From the NCBI GenBank assembly GCA_028292245.1, contig JAQGMS010000079.1:39540-103539 (forward strand): a DNA stretch of 64,000 nucleotides, read 5' to 3'. How positions within the stretch are numbered: position 1 is the stretch's first letter; each line of letters starts with the position of its first letter. The notes beneath the pieces were generated by a model, which did not search any database, was not told where the DNA came from, and saw nothing but the letters and a program-made list of their open reading frames with translations. A program made the position numbers and the translations under genes. Origin of the DNA: Ramlibacter sp. (GTDB lineage: Bacteria > Pseudomonadota > Gammaproteobacteria > Burkholderiales > Burkholderiaceae_C). This document shows, piece by piece, positions 1 to 8,287 of this stretch.

Positions 1-39
1 GCGGCCTATTGCCTCCAATGGTTGACCGGGCCGTGTCGC

Positions 40-1689
40 TCAAGGCGTGACGCAGCTGTAGTTCGCGGCGACCTTCGCTGCGTTCGCGTCATTTGCAGGC
101 CCGACATAGCGTGGGTAGAGCGGATAGGCGCACAGCGGCCGCGTGAAGGTGGTCACACCACTCGTGGTCTTTGCCGCCGAGAGCGTTGCCGGCGCCGTGC
201 CGTTGGTCACCCAAGTGTCCAGGGCGCTCAGGAGGTCGGACTTGTCGGCCCCCGCGCCGCCATGGCAATGGTTGACGCCAGGTGCGATGTAGTACCGAGC
301 GAAGGCGTCGGCGGATGCCTGACCGCCGACAGCGGCAACCACGCTTTGGTAATAGCTCGTCGTGTTCTTCACGCTCAGCGCCGGATCCGCGCCTCCGTGC
401 CACATGATCAGCTTTCGGCCCTTGCTGGCGAGGGGCCGAAGGTCGGCATTCAACGCGTCGCCGGTCGCCGAGAAGCCCGCGAGCCCGGCGGCGCTGGCCG
501 GAGCGTCAAAGTCAAAGAACAGGGTATTCACCGCGGTTGCGTCCATGGGGGGAAGCGGTCCCGTGGTCGGGTCCTTCTGGATGAAGCCGGAAATCGCCCC
601 ATACTGGAACGCGAACTGCTTGCCCCCGAACAGCCAGGTATCCCAGTTGTCCGTCGCCTTCTCGTTGCCTGACAGCGGCCAGCCGGGCGTCGTATACCGC
701 CCGGCGAAGGTCTTGGGTGAGGTCCAGGTATCCACCACCGCGAGCTGTGCGTCGGACAGGCAGGTGTCACCCGTATCGGCACCACCGGTGCAACGCAGTT
801 GGGTGCGGGCGGTTGCTGCGGTGAAGGTACAAGCCGCGGGGTTGGAGACCAGGCCGTCAACCACCCCGTCAAGGCCGTCGCAAGCGGCCAGCACCGCGTT
901 GGAAAGCAGCGCGACCTTGGCAGGCGTGAAATTCAGCGTCGGGTTGAGCACCGTGACCTTCATGTTCGTCTGGAAGGAGCCGACGGATGCGACAAAGTTC
1001 GAAGCCGGCGCCCGGGAAATGATCCCGTCGAAGAGGTCGGGGTAGCGCTGGGCGCTGATCAGGGCTTCCCGCCCGCCGTTCGAGCAGCCTTCGAAGTACG
1101 ACCGGCTCGGCGCCGCACCGTAGGCTTTCCTGATCATTTCCACGGCAGCCGCTGCCACTGCGGGGATGGCGTCCCCTGCGTACAGCTTCTCCGCCGCCGC
1201 GTTGCCTGGGACCCAGGACGCATCCACGGCCTCGGCCGTCGGGATCTTCCCCTTATGGCCGCCATCGCTGCTGACGTTGATGTAGCCCTGCTTGAGGGCG
1301 GACAGGTTCAGGCCGTGGTTGTCCAGATCGGTGCCGCCGCCGGCGGCATCATAGATTTGCTGAATGAAGCCGTTGAATCCGCCCCCGCCGCCATAGTGCA
1401 GCTTTCCGTTCCAACTGTTGGGAATGCGCAGTTCCAGATTCAGCGCGGGCTCGATCGTCGCGGCGACATTGCAGTATTTCGGGACCGTGGCCGTCTCGGC
1501 CACCACGCTGGCGGACGTCACCCGCGCGCCTGCAATTGTTTGGCCGGTGAGGGAACTACACGCCTGGACGGCGTCGAGCGGGGCGGGGACTGGGGCCGGG
1601 GCGCTGTTGCCACCACCGCATGCGACGATCGCCGTTGTTACTGCCGCCACGGCGACCATGCTGGATGCCAATTTGCTGCCTGATGTCAT
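40..1689 (-). CDS. Tannase/feruloyl esterase family lipoprotein
   Basis: Predicted to hydrolyse ester bonds of plant phenolics outside the cytoplasm (gallate or hydroxycinnamate esters; substrate inferred). The chosen ATG gives 549 residues and follows an AGGAGA ribosome site; the longer track ORF starts 53 codons upstream without support. The N-terminus is hydrophobic and ends in a lipobox-like AIVAC, so a lipid-anchored protein is likely. The nucleophile is Ser203 in GCSNGG, with Asp435 in HGGADP and His474 in NHCHGG. Cys202 and Cys475 next to Ser and His are the disulfide pair typical of tannases. DGLDGVVDG near 271-279 resembles the family's calcium loop. It points away from the LysR gene and the aromatic operon, which suggests a role in releasing phenolic acids. 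Confidence 0.9.
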   Translation of the reverse strand: MTSGSKLASSMVAVAAVTTAIVACGGGNSAPAPVPAPLDAVQACSSLTGQTIAGARVTSASVVAETATVPKYCNVAATIEPALNLELRIPNSWNGKLHYGGGGGFNGFIQQIYDAAGGGTDLDNHGLNLSALKQGYINVSSDGGHKGKIPTAEAVDASWVPGNAAAEKLYAGDAIPAVAAAAVEMIRKAYGAAPSRSYFEGCSNGGREALISAQRYPDLFDGIISRAPASNFVASVGSFQTNMKVTVLNPTLNFTPAKVALLSNAVLAACDGLDGVVDGLVSNPAACTFTAATARTQLRCTGGADTGDTCLSDAQLAVVDTWTSPKTFAGRYTTPGWPLSGNEKATDNWDTWLFGGKQFAFQYGAISGFIQKDPTTGPLPPMDATAVNTLFFDFDAPASAAGLAGFSATGDALNADLRPLASKGRKLIMWHGGADPALSVKNTTSYYQSVVAAVGGQASADAFARYYIAPGVNHCHGGAGADKSDLLSALDTWVTNGTAPATLSAAKTTSGVTTFTRPLCAYPLYPRYVGPANDANAAKVAANYSCVTP

Positions 1690-1812
1690 GACCTGTTGTC
1701 TCCTGTTGATGGGTACGGGCATCGCGAACGTGCCGGCGCTGCGGCAGACAAGCCGACAATGCCAACCGGCGTCGATCAGGATTGCCGATGGAGGCGCTCC
1801 CATGTCGTACGC

Positions 1813-1829
1813 TAGCGCATTGATCGCTA
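1813..1829. promoter_or_regulatory. Inverted repeat upstream of tannase gene
   Basis: TAGCG, seven bases, CGCTA. It lies about 125 bases upstream of the tannase start in the 236-base gap between that gene and the end of the LysR gene. It is an operator candidate by position and symmetry only. Confidence 0.35.
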
Positions 1830-1840
1830 ATACATGATGC

Positions 1841-1866
1841 AGTTCCACATGATATTCATGGGAACT
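1841..1866. promoter_or_regulatory. Long inverted repeat upstream of tannase gene
   Basis: AGTTCCACATGA, TAT, TCATGGGAACT: the arms are complementary apart from one unpaired A. It sits just upstream of the shorter inverted repeat and could be an operator for the tannase promoter or a hairpin. No T-tract follows on either strand, so it is not a standard terminator. The regulator is unknown; the neighbouring LysR protein is one candidate. Confidence 0.45.
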
Positions 1867-1925
1867 AAACGATGCGTGATGGTGAAAACCCTAGCCGCGG
1901 ACGCGCGCGATTGGGCTTATGCAAA

Positions 1926-2897
1926 TCATTCTTTTCTCGCCGGTTTCCGTTTCGCCGTCGCGGACCGGGGCGCGGCTTGCTCCGGCTCCGCCGGCAACGA
2001 GAGTGCCGCTTCCCGCAGCAGCGATCGCAGCCACGTGATCGCGGGGTCCCTCTCCTGGTAGCGGTGCCACTGCAACTTCTCCGCGAAGCGCGGTATCTTG
2101 ATCGGACACCTCAACACCCGCAAGGGAAACCGCAGCGCCATCTGGTGCGCCAGCCGCGTCGGCATGGTCGCGACGCGCGCGGTCCCCACCAGCAGTTCCG
2201 GCACCAGGGTGAACGAGGGTGCGATCACGTCCTGCCTGCGCACGCGCGTGCCCGTTGCGATCAGGCGCGCGTCGTACGTGACGAGGCGTCCGCTGCCCCA
2301 TTCGACGCCAACGTGCGCCGCCGTGAAGTAGCGGTCGGCGGTCAATGCCTCGCCTTTGCCGAAACGGTCGCTGCACACCAGGCACGAGAACCCGTCTTCG
2401 AACAGCGTCTCGGACGGGTGTCCCGGGACCACGGCGAACTCCGGTGAGATCAGCAGTTCGATTTCGCCGCCCTCCAGGTGTTCGGACGTCTGCGGGCTGC
2501 GCGTGCGCAGGTCGAAAGTCATGAGCGGGGCCAGGCTTGCGGCGCGCCGCACCACATCCGACAGCAACACGCTGATCACATAGTCCGACGATTCGATCTT
2601 GAAGCGCCGCGCCGAAGTGGCCGGATCGAACGTGGGCCGCGCCCGCGTGATGGCCTGCACCTGCAGCAGCACATCGCGCACCGGCTTGACCAGTTCGGCG
2701 GCCAGCGGCGTCAGCACCTGCGTCTTGCCCACGGGCTGCAGCAGCTCGTCGTCGAAGTAGTTGCGCAGCCGCCGCAGCGAAAGGCTGGTCGCCGGCTGGC
2801 TGAGAAACAGCTTTTCCGCCGAGCGGTTGACGCTGCGCGTCGCCAGCAGCGTGTCGAGCACCACCAGCAGGTTGAGATCGAGTTTTTCGAAGCGCAT
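1926..2897 (-). CDS. LysR-family regulator, NodD-like
   Basis: Transcriptional regulator expected to sense an aromatic effector and control the divergent operon. The ATG at 2897 (MRFEKLDLNLL) has GGAGG five bases upstream; the track's ATG four codons earlier has no ribosome site. The protein is 323 residues. A winged helix-turn-helix spans about residues 4-62 (NRSAEKLFLSQPATSLSLRRL), followed by a substrate-binding-like effector domain. The MRFxxLDLNLL opening and the C-terminal half resemble the NodD/LinR/NahR branch of LysR proteins. It is transcribed divergently from the monooxygenase gene across about 100 bases, the classic LysR arrangement. Confidence 0.9.
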   Translation of the reverse strand: MRFEKLDLNLLVVLDTLLATRSVNRSAEKLFLSQPATSLSLRRLRNYFDDELLQPVGKTQVLTPLAAELVKPVRDVLLQVQAITRARPTFDPATSARRFKIESSDYVISVLLSDVVRRAASLAPLMTFDLRTRSPQTSEHLEGGEIELLISPEFAVVPGHPSETLFEDGFSCLVCSDRFGKGEALTADRYFTAAHVGVEWGSGRLVTYDARLIATGTRVRRQDVIAPSFTLVPELLVGTARVATMPTRLAHQMALRFPLRVLRCPIKIPRFAEKLQWHRYQERDPAITWLRSLLREAALSLPAEPEQAAPRSATAKRKPARKE

Positions 2898-2957
2898 GGA
2901 GGCCTCCATATTTACGGGACAAATCTAACGCATTTGAACAATGAATTTTACAGATTG

Positions 2958-2972
2958 ATCGCCGGCCCAGAT
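2958..2972. promoter_or_regulatory. NodD-type half element (ATC-N9-GAT) in divergent promoter
   Basis: ATC, nine bases (GCCGGCCCA), GAT, 28-42 bases before the monooxygenase start and between the two divergent genes. ATC-N9-GAT is the known core of nod-box half sites, and the adjacent regulator is NodD-like. The match is short, so chance occurrence is possible. Confidence 0.4.
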
Positions 2973-2999
2973 GATCCGCATCAAACAGGTGGAGACAAG

Positions 3000-4502
3000 A
3001 TGCAGTCGTGGGACGTGATCGTTGCGGGTGGCGGGCCGTCTGGCCTGACCATGGCGGCCGAGCTGGCCGGCTCGGGCGTGCGGACATTGGTGCTGGAGCG
3101 CCGCACCGAGGGCGTCCAGTCCCGCGCCGGCACGCTGCTGCCGCGCCTGCTGGAGCTGTTCGACGCGCGCGGCATCGCCGATCGCTTCATCGACAAAACG
3201 CGCGAGATCGCGCCCTATCCGTTCCGCCCCTCGCACATCTGGGCCGGGTTCCATCCGATCGAGTGGCGCTACCTGGAAACGCGGTTCGGCTTCACGCTGG
3301 GGCTGCCCCAGAACTTCACGGAAGAGATTCTCTGGGCGTGGGCCATCGAAAGCGGCGCCGAGGTCCGGCGCGGCGCCGAAGTCAGGTCGTTCACCGAAGA
3401 CGGCGACGGCGTGACCGTCGAGGTGGCCGACGCATCGGGCAACCCGTCGACCCTGCGCGCGCGCTACCTGGTCGGCGCCGACGGCGGCCGCAGCACCGTG
3501 CGCGGCGCCGCCGGGTTTCCGTTCGATGGCCACTCGGGGACGTTCCGCGGCATCGTGATCGATGCCGAGCTGGAAGCGCCGTGGCCCGGCGGTCGCATCA
3601 ATGTCGACAACGAGATGGGCTGGGTGCGCGGCTACGTGTTCGGCGACGGCATCACCCGCTTCAACATCGTCCATCGCGACCGCCGGCTCGCGCCGAAGGA
3701 CGAGCCCGTCACGCTGGAGGAAGCGCTGCAATGCATCCGCGACGTGCATGGCACCGACTACGGCATTCGCGGCTACCGCTGGGCCTCTCGCTTCGACGAC
3801 CAGATGCGCGCCGTGGACAGCCTGCGCAAGGGCCGGGTCTTCCTGGTGGGCGAGTCGGCACGCATCCACTATCCAGCCAGCGGCGTCGGCATGAACTTCT
3901 GCCTGCAGGACGCTTTCAACCTGGGCTGGAAGCTGGCCAACGTGGTGAACGGCCTGGCCGACGAGGCCACGCTCGACTCCTACAACGGCGAACGCCTGCC
4001 CGTCATGCGGTCGCTGCTGGAGAGCGTCAAGGCGCAATGCGTGCTGCAGTTCAACTTCGACCCCGACGGCGTGACGATGAAGCGGCGCCTGGCCGAGCAC
4101 ATCATTCCGCTGCCAGACGTCCAGCGCAAGCTGGTGCTCGAGCTGTGCGGGCTGGAGCAGCCGTATCCCAGCGAGGCCGGCAGCCATCCGCTGGCCGGCC
4201 ATCGCGTTCCCGACCTCGACCTGGTCACGCTTGAGGGCCGTTGCTCGAGGATCGCGGAGCTGCTGCGCGACCGGCGCTTCCTGCTGCTCGACCTGGAGGG
4301 CTTCAGCGAGCAGTTTGCCCGCGTTGACCTGACAGGGCTGCCGGTCAATGTAATGCAGGTCCGGCTGGGCCGGCAGCCGTCTTCGATGGCGGGAGTGAAG
4401 GCCTTGCTGGTGCGGCCCGATGCCTACGTGGCCTGGGCCAGCAACGAGATCGCGCAGCCCGGCCAGGTCGAGGCGCAGCTGGCCCGGTGGCTGCAGCGGT
4501 GA
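3000..4502 (+). CDS. FAD-dependent aromatic monooxygenase
   Basis: Group A flavoprotein hydroxylase family (relatives of PheA/TfdB, MhpA and Rox). It probably hydroxylates an aromatic ring using NAD(P)H and O2. The ATG at 3000 follows GGTGGAG and begins MQSWDVIVAGGG, 500 residues; the track ORF runs upstream into the promoter. The Rossmann fingerprint GGGPSG is at 10-15 and the DG-type motif GADGGRS at 159-165. The FAD-ribityl motif, usually GDAAHxxxPxGGxGxN, reads GESARIHYPASGVGMN (284-299), so the Asp is Glu and the His is Arg. It is first in a dense operon divergent from the LysR gene. Substrate unknown. Confidence 0.88.
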   Translation: MQSWDVIVAGGGPSGLTMAAELAGSGVRTLVLERRTEGVQSRAGTLLPRLLELFDARGIADRFIDKTREIAPYPFRPSHIWAGFHPIEWRYLETRFGFTLGLPQNFTEEILWAWAIESGAEVRRGAEVRSFTEDGDGVTVEVADASGNPSTLRARYLVGADGGRSTVRGAAGFPFDGHSGTFRGIVIDAELEAPWPGGRINVDNEMGWVRGYVFGDGITRFNIVHRDRRLAPKDEPVTLEEALQCIRDVHGTDYGIRGYRWASRFDDQMRAVDSLRKGRVFLVGESARIHYPASGVGMNFCLQDAFNLGWKLANVVNGLADEATLDSYNGERLPVMRSLLESVKAQCVLQFNFDPDGVTMKRRLAEHIIPLPDVQRKLVLELCGLEQPYPSEAGSHPLAGHRVPDLDLVTLEGRCSRIAELLRDRRFLLLDLEGFSEQFARVDLTGLPVNVMQVRLGRQPSSMAGVKALLVRPDAYVAWASNEIAQPGQVEAQLARWLQR

Positions 4503-4551
4503 CGCCATGGGCCACGCGCAACATTTCACACCCGCATGGCCCGAGGCCGGC

Positions 4552-5547
4552 ATGAACGACTCGGACGCCGGCTGCCCGCTGGACCCCGAACTCGCGGCCA
4601 TCGTCGCGGCGATGCGCGCCAACCATGCGCCGCCGCCGTTCTCCGGCACGCCGGAGCAGGCGCGCGAGCGCATGCGCCGCGCCGTGGCCGCTTCGCGCGC
4701 CCGCTCATTGCGGCCGGTGGTGGGGTCGATCGAGGACTCGATCGCCGAGCACGGCGGCCTGCTCGTGCCGGTGCGCATCTACCGGCCAATCGGCGCGTGG
4801 GCGACGTTGCCCACGGTTGTCTTCTTTCACGGCGGTGGATTCGTGCTGGGCAGTGTCGAGCTCTGGGACGACGTCGTGCGCAAGCTGTGCCGTGACGTGG
4901 AGGCAGTGGTCGTCTCCGTCGAGTACCGGCTGGCGCCGGAGCATCCCTTCCCGGCGGCGCACGACGACGCGCTGGCGGCCGCATTGTGGGCGGTGCGCAA
5001 TGCCGCCCGGCTGGGCGGTGACGCCTCGCGCGTCGCGGTGGCCGGCGAAAGCTCGGGCGGCAATCTCGCCGCCTCCGCGGCGCTCATGCTGCGCGATCGC
5101 GGCGTACACCTGGCCGCGCAGCTGCTGGTCGTTCCGGGTGTCGACGTGGCGCGCGATGTGGCGCGGATCGAGGCGCGCCGCACCGATTTCCCGATGCTCG
5201 CGCCTTCGGACCTGCGCGACATCTCGCGCCTGTACATGGGCGCCAAGGCGGCGCGTTCGAACGCGTTCCCGCCTTCGCCCCTGTGCGCGCGCAGTTTCGC
5301 CGGCCTGCCGCCCGCGGTGGTTGCCGTCGCCGGGCATGACCCGCTTCGCGACGAGGGCCTGGCGTACGCCGGGCTGCTGCGCGATGCCGGCGTGCCGGTC
5401 GATGTCCGCCATTTCGCGGACATGTTCCATCCCTTCCTGGGCTTTTTCCAGGCTTCCGCCTCGGCTCGCCGCGCCAACGACGAGGTGTGCCGGGCCTTCG
5501 CGGACTGCCTGGCGGGCTGTCCGCCGGAGGGTGCCCATGCAAGTTGA
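4552..5547 (+). CDS. Alpha/beta hydrolase, HSL (family IV) type
   Basis: Carboxylic ester hydrolase of the hormone-sensitive-lipase group. HGGGF (93-97) forms the oxyanion hole. The catalytic triad reads as Ser167 in GESSGG, Asp263 in GHDPLRDEG and His293 in MFHPF. I chose the ATG at 4552 (331 residues) because GAGG lies five bases upstream; an in-frame ATG at 4507 would add 15 residues. It follows the monooxygenase gene by 49 bases and its 3' end overlaps the next gene by 11, so it is co-transcribed. Within a ring-degradation operon it may hydrolyse an ester, lactone or ring-cleavage product (inference). Confidence 0.88.
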   Translation: MNDSDAGCPLDPELAAIVAAMRANHAPPPFSGTPEQARERMRRAVAASRARSLRPVVGSIEDSIAEHGGLLVPVRIYRPIGAWATLPTVVFFHGGGFVLGSVELWDDVVRKLCRDVEAVVVSVEYRLAPEHPFPAAHDDALAAALWAVRNAARLGGDASRVAVAGESSGGNLAASAALMLRDRGVHLAAQLLVVPGVDVARDVARIEARRTDFPMLAPSDLRDISRLYMGAKAARSNAFPPSPLCARSFAGLPPAVVAVAGHDPLRDEGLAYAGLLRDAGVPVDVRHFADMFHPFLGFFQASASARRANDEVCRAFADCLAGCPPEGAHAS

Positions 5548-6127
5548 CCGCCTCCCACCGCTGCCGCGGGAGCAATGGACCGACGAGCAGCGCCGGTACG
5601 CGCAGGAGATCATCGATGGCCCGCGCGGGGCCCTGGTCTCGCCCTTTGTCCCGCTGCTGCGCAGCCCGGAGCTGATGGGCCACGTCCAGCGCATGGGCGA
5701 ATACCTGCGCTATCGCAGCGCGATCGGCCAGCGCCTGTCGGAACTGGCCATCCTCGTCACGGCCCGCCAGTGGGCGCAGCCGGTCGAGTGGGCCATCCAC
5801 ACACCCATCGCCTTGCGCGAAGGCATCGCCGGCCAGACCGTGGACGCGATCGCGCAGGGCCACCGGCCCCCTTCGATGCGCGAAGACGAGGCCTTGGTGC
5901 ACGACTTCTGCGTCGAACTTCACCGCCGTCGCGGCATCTCCGATGCCACTTGGGCCCTCGCCGTGGATCGCTTCGGTGAACGGGGCGTGGTCGACCTGGT
6001 CGGCATCAACGGCTACTACACCTTGCTGGCGATGGTGATGAATGCGGCGCGCACCGCCGTGCCGCAGCCGACACCGGCTTCGCTTCCGAAGACTTTCTCC
6101 CCCGCGCACCCCTCACCCTCCCTTTGA
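5537..6127 (+). CDS. Carboxymuconolactone decarboxylase family protein
   Basis: 196 residues of the CMD/AhpD fold, all helical. The segment LAILVTARQWAQPVEWAIH matches the family core. It lacks the CxxC of AhpD peroxidases and keeps the E-W-x-x-H type seen in decarboxylase-like members. In the protocatechuate pathway the family decarboxylates gamma-carboxymuconolactone; here no other gene of that branch is present, so the reaction is open. The ATG at 5537 overlaps the hydrolase gene by 11 bases. The last 20 residues (PTPASLPKTFSPAHP) look like an unstructured tail. Confidence 0.82.
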   Translation: MQVDRLPPLPREQWTDEQRRYAQEIIDGPRGALVSPFVPLLRSPELMGHVQRMGEYLRYRSAIGQRLSELAILVTARQWAQPVEWAIHTPIALREGIAGQTVDAIAQGHRPPSMREDEALVHDFCVELHRRRGISDATWALAVDRFGERGVVDLVGINGYYTLLAMVMNAARTAVPQPTPASLPKTFSPAHPSPSL

Positions 6128-6143
6128 CCCTCAAGGAAAAACC

Positions 6144-7277
6144 ATGAAGACAAGCACATTGCTCGCGGCCATCTGCGCCGCCTTTGCCGCGACCGCCCAC
6201 GCACAATCCTCGGTGACGATCTATGGATTCGTCGACGTCGGCGTGCGGCACGTGGACAACAGCGGCGTCGGCACCATCAACTCCGTGGCCAGCGGCGGCT
6301 ATCGGACCAGCCGCCTGGGCTTTCGCGGGACGGAGGACCTGGGCGGGGGGATGTTCGCGGGCTTCAAGCTCGAAGCCGCGGTAGGCGCCGACACCGGCAC
6401 CGCCGGTTCGACCACCGTAACCAGCCAATTCTTCAACCGCGGCTCCTATGTCGAGCTCGGCAACAAGGCCTACGGCACCGTGCGCCTGGGCCTGGACCTC
6501 AACCCGACTTACGTCACCTGGTTCGAAAACGACCCCTGGTACGGCATCGGCATGGGCAGCGCCGGCAACCTGTTCAACACCACGCAGAACGGCCCGCTGC
6601 GCGCGGTGTTCGGCGGGGTCAGCAACACCGAGACCACCACCTTCTACTCGCGCAACATGGTGCAGTACTTCAGCCCCAATGTCGGCGGCTTCTTCGGCGT
6701 GCTGGCTTACGCGTTTCGCGAAGACGCCCTGACTTCCACCGGCGCGGCGCAACAGGGCCTGTACCGGCTCGGCTACAACGCCGGCGGCCCGTTCACGGCG
6801 GCGTTTTCGCGCTCGACGTCGCGCGCGCAAGTGGTCGCCGCCGGGCCGGTGAGCCGGGAGCTCGACACGGACGCCAACGTGAGCTACAACTTCGGACCCG
6901 TCAAATTGGCCGGGGCGTGGCGCCAGTTCAAGGCCGACACCAGCAAGCAGAACAACTATTTCATCGCCGCCACCGTTCCCCTGCCCTCGGGCAACCTGCA
7001 GGGCTGGTACGGCAGGAGCAAGATGTCCGGCACGGCCACCGTCAATCTGGCGCCCGGCACCACGGCCGGTTCCATCGACGGGGACAGCGCAACGATGTGG
7101 GTCCTGGGTTACCAGTACTTCTTGTCCAAGCGCACCACGCTGTACACCACCGTGGCGCGCCTTTCCAACCACGGCCACTCGTTTCTGTCGCTGCCGGGCG
7201 GACCGGCCGTGACCTTCGCGAACTTCGCCGGCCGCACTTCCACCGGCCTCGAAGTTGGCCTCTCGCACGCCTTCTGA
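6144..7277 (+). CDS. Gram-negative porin, Burkholderiales type
   Basis: Outer-membrane trimeric beta-barrel for passive uptake of small solutes. The ATG at 6144 follows AAGGAAAA and gives a Sec signal peptide MKTSTLLAAICAAFAATAHA, cleaved before QSSVTIYGFVDVG, the hallmark start of Bordetella/Burkholderia porins. It has 377 residues with alternating strand patterns (RTSRLGFRGTEDLGGG, TTFYSRNMVQYFSP) and ends in a terminal Phe (LSHAF) as recognised by the BAM machinery. It lies inside the catabolic operon, 16 bases after the CMD gene and 26 before the Bug receptor, so outer-membrane entry and periplasmic capture are probably co-expressed with degradation. Confidence 0.93.
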   Translation: MKTSTLLAAICAAFAATAHAQSSVTIYGFVDVGVRHVDNSGVGTINSVASGGYRTSRLGFRGTEDLGGGMFAGFKLEAAVGADTGTAGSTTVTSQFFNRGSYVELGNKAYGTVRLGLDLNPTYVTWFENDPWYGIGMGSAGNLFNTTQNGPLRAVFGGVSNTETTTFYSRNMVQYFSPNVGGFFGVLAYAFREDALTSTGAAQQGLYRLGYNAGGPFTAAFSRSTSRAQVVAAGPVSRELDTDANVSYNFGPVKLAGAWRQFKADTSKQNNYFIAATVPLPSGNLQGWYGRSKMSGTATVNLAPGTTAGSIDGDSATMWVLGYQYFLSKRTTLYTTVARLSNHGHSFLSLPGGPAVTFANFAGRTSTGLEVGLSHAF

Positions 7278-7303
7278 CGCACACTCAACTACCCGGAGAC
7301 GCC

Positions 7304-8287
7304 ATGCCCCCCAACCCTCTGTCCCGCCGTTCGCTGCTGGGCTATGCGGCCAGCCTGGGATGCGCCGCGCATCCGCTGCTGGCCGCCGCCCAGGGCAAAT
7401 ACCCGGCCAAGCCGATCCGTGTCGTCGTCCCTTTGGGCGCGGGCGGCGGCGTCGACGTGATCTGCCGTGTCTGGGGCGATCGGGTCACCAAGGCCACCGG
7501 CCAGCCGGTCGTCGTCGAGAACCGGGTGGGCGCCGCCACGATCATCGGCACCCAATTCGCCGCGGCGGCGCCGGCGGACGGCTACAACCTCCTGTACACC
7601 AGCGTCGCGATGTCGATCAACCCGCTCGTCTACGACAAGCTGCCCTACAAGCCGGACGACTTCGTGCCGGTCGCCCGGATCTGCTCCGTTCCCTTCGTGA
7701 TCGTCGTCTCGGCCAACTCCAGGATCAAGACGCTGGCCGATCTGGTGACGGCGGCAAAGGCCCAGCCCGGGGCCTTGAGCTTCGGCCACTATGGCGTGGG
7801 GCAGTTCTCGCAAGTGGCACTGGTGATGCTGATGAACAGGGCGGGCATCTCGATGCTGCAGGTGCCGTACAAGGCCGCGACCAACGCCATCAGCGACCTG
7901 CATGGCGGCGTGCTTGACGTCACCATGGATGCCAGCACCACGGCCATACCGCAAGTCAAATCGGGCCGGCTTCGCGCGCTGGCGATCACGGGAAACCAGA
8001 GGATCGAGGCGCTGCCGGGCATTCCGACGGTCGCGGAGTCGTATCCCGGCTTCGCCGGCAGCTCGTGGCACGGCATTTTCACGCCCAAGGGCACGCCTGC
8101 CCAGGCAATCACCGCGCTGAATGCCTTGTCCCGGAAAATCATCGATGCGCCGGACTTTCGCGCCATGCTGCATGACGCCGGATTGATCCCGGCCGGCGGA
8201 ACAACGGCCGATTTCCAGAAATTCCTGGTCGAGGACGTCAGGGCCTGGGCCAAGGTGGTCAAGGACAACAACATCAGGACCGAATGA
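7304..8287 (+). CDS. Bug-family solute-binding protein (TTT type)
   Basis: Periplasmic binding protein of the tripartite tricarboxylate transporter/Bug family, 327 residues. The N-terminus has a twin-arginine-like SRRSLLG and a hydrophobic segment ending ...LLAAAQG, so export by Tat or Sec is likely. The family start YPAKPIRVVVPLGAGGGVDV and the internal ADGYNLLYTSV are clear. Bug proteins often bind aromatic or dicarboxylic acids. No TctA/TctB membrane genes are nearby, as is common for the many orphan Bug proteins of Burkholderiales, so the membrane partner must be elsewhere. The gene overlaps the next by ATGA. Confidence 0.93.
   Translation: MPPNPLSRRSLLGYAASLGCAAHPLLAAAQGKYPAKPIRVVVPLGAGGGVDVICRVWGDRVTKATGQPVVVENRVGAATIIGTQFAAAAPADGYNLLYTSVAMSINPLVYDKLPYKPDDFVPVARICSVPFVIVVSANSRIKTLADLVTAAKAQPGALSFGHYGVGQFSQVALVMLMNRAGISMLQVPYKAATNAISDLHGGVLDVTMDASTTAIPQVKSGRLRALAITGNQRIEALPGIPTVAESYPGFAGSSWHGIFTPKGTPAQAITALNALSRKIIDAPDFRAMLHDAGLIPAGGTTADFQKFLVEDVRAWAKVVKDNNIRTE

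Noticed and set aside
1-39. Possible gene at the left edge
   Set aside because: Only 39 bases precede the tannase stop and no motif can be read.
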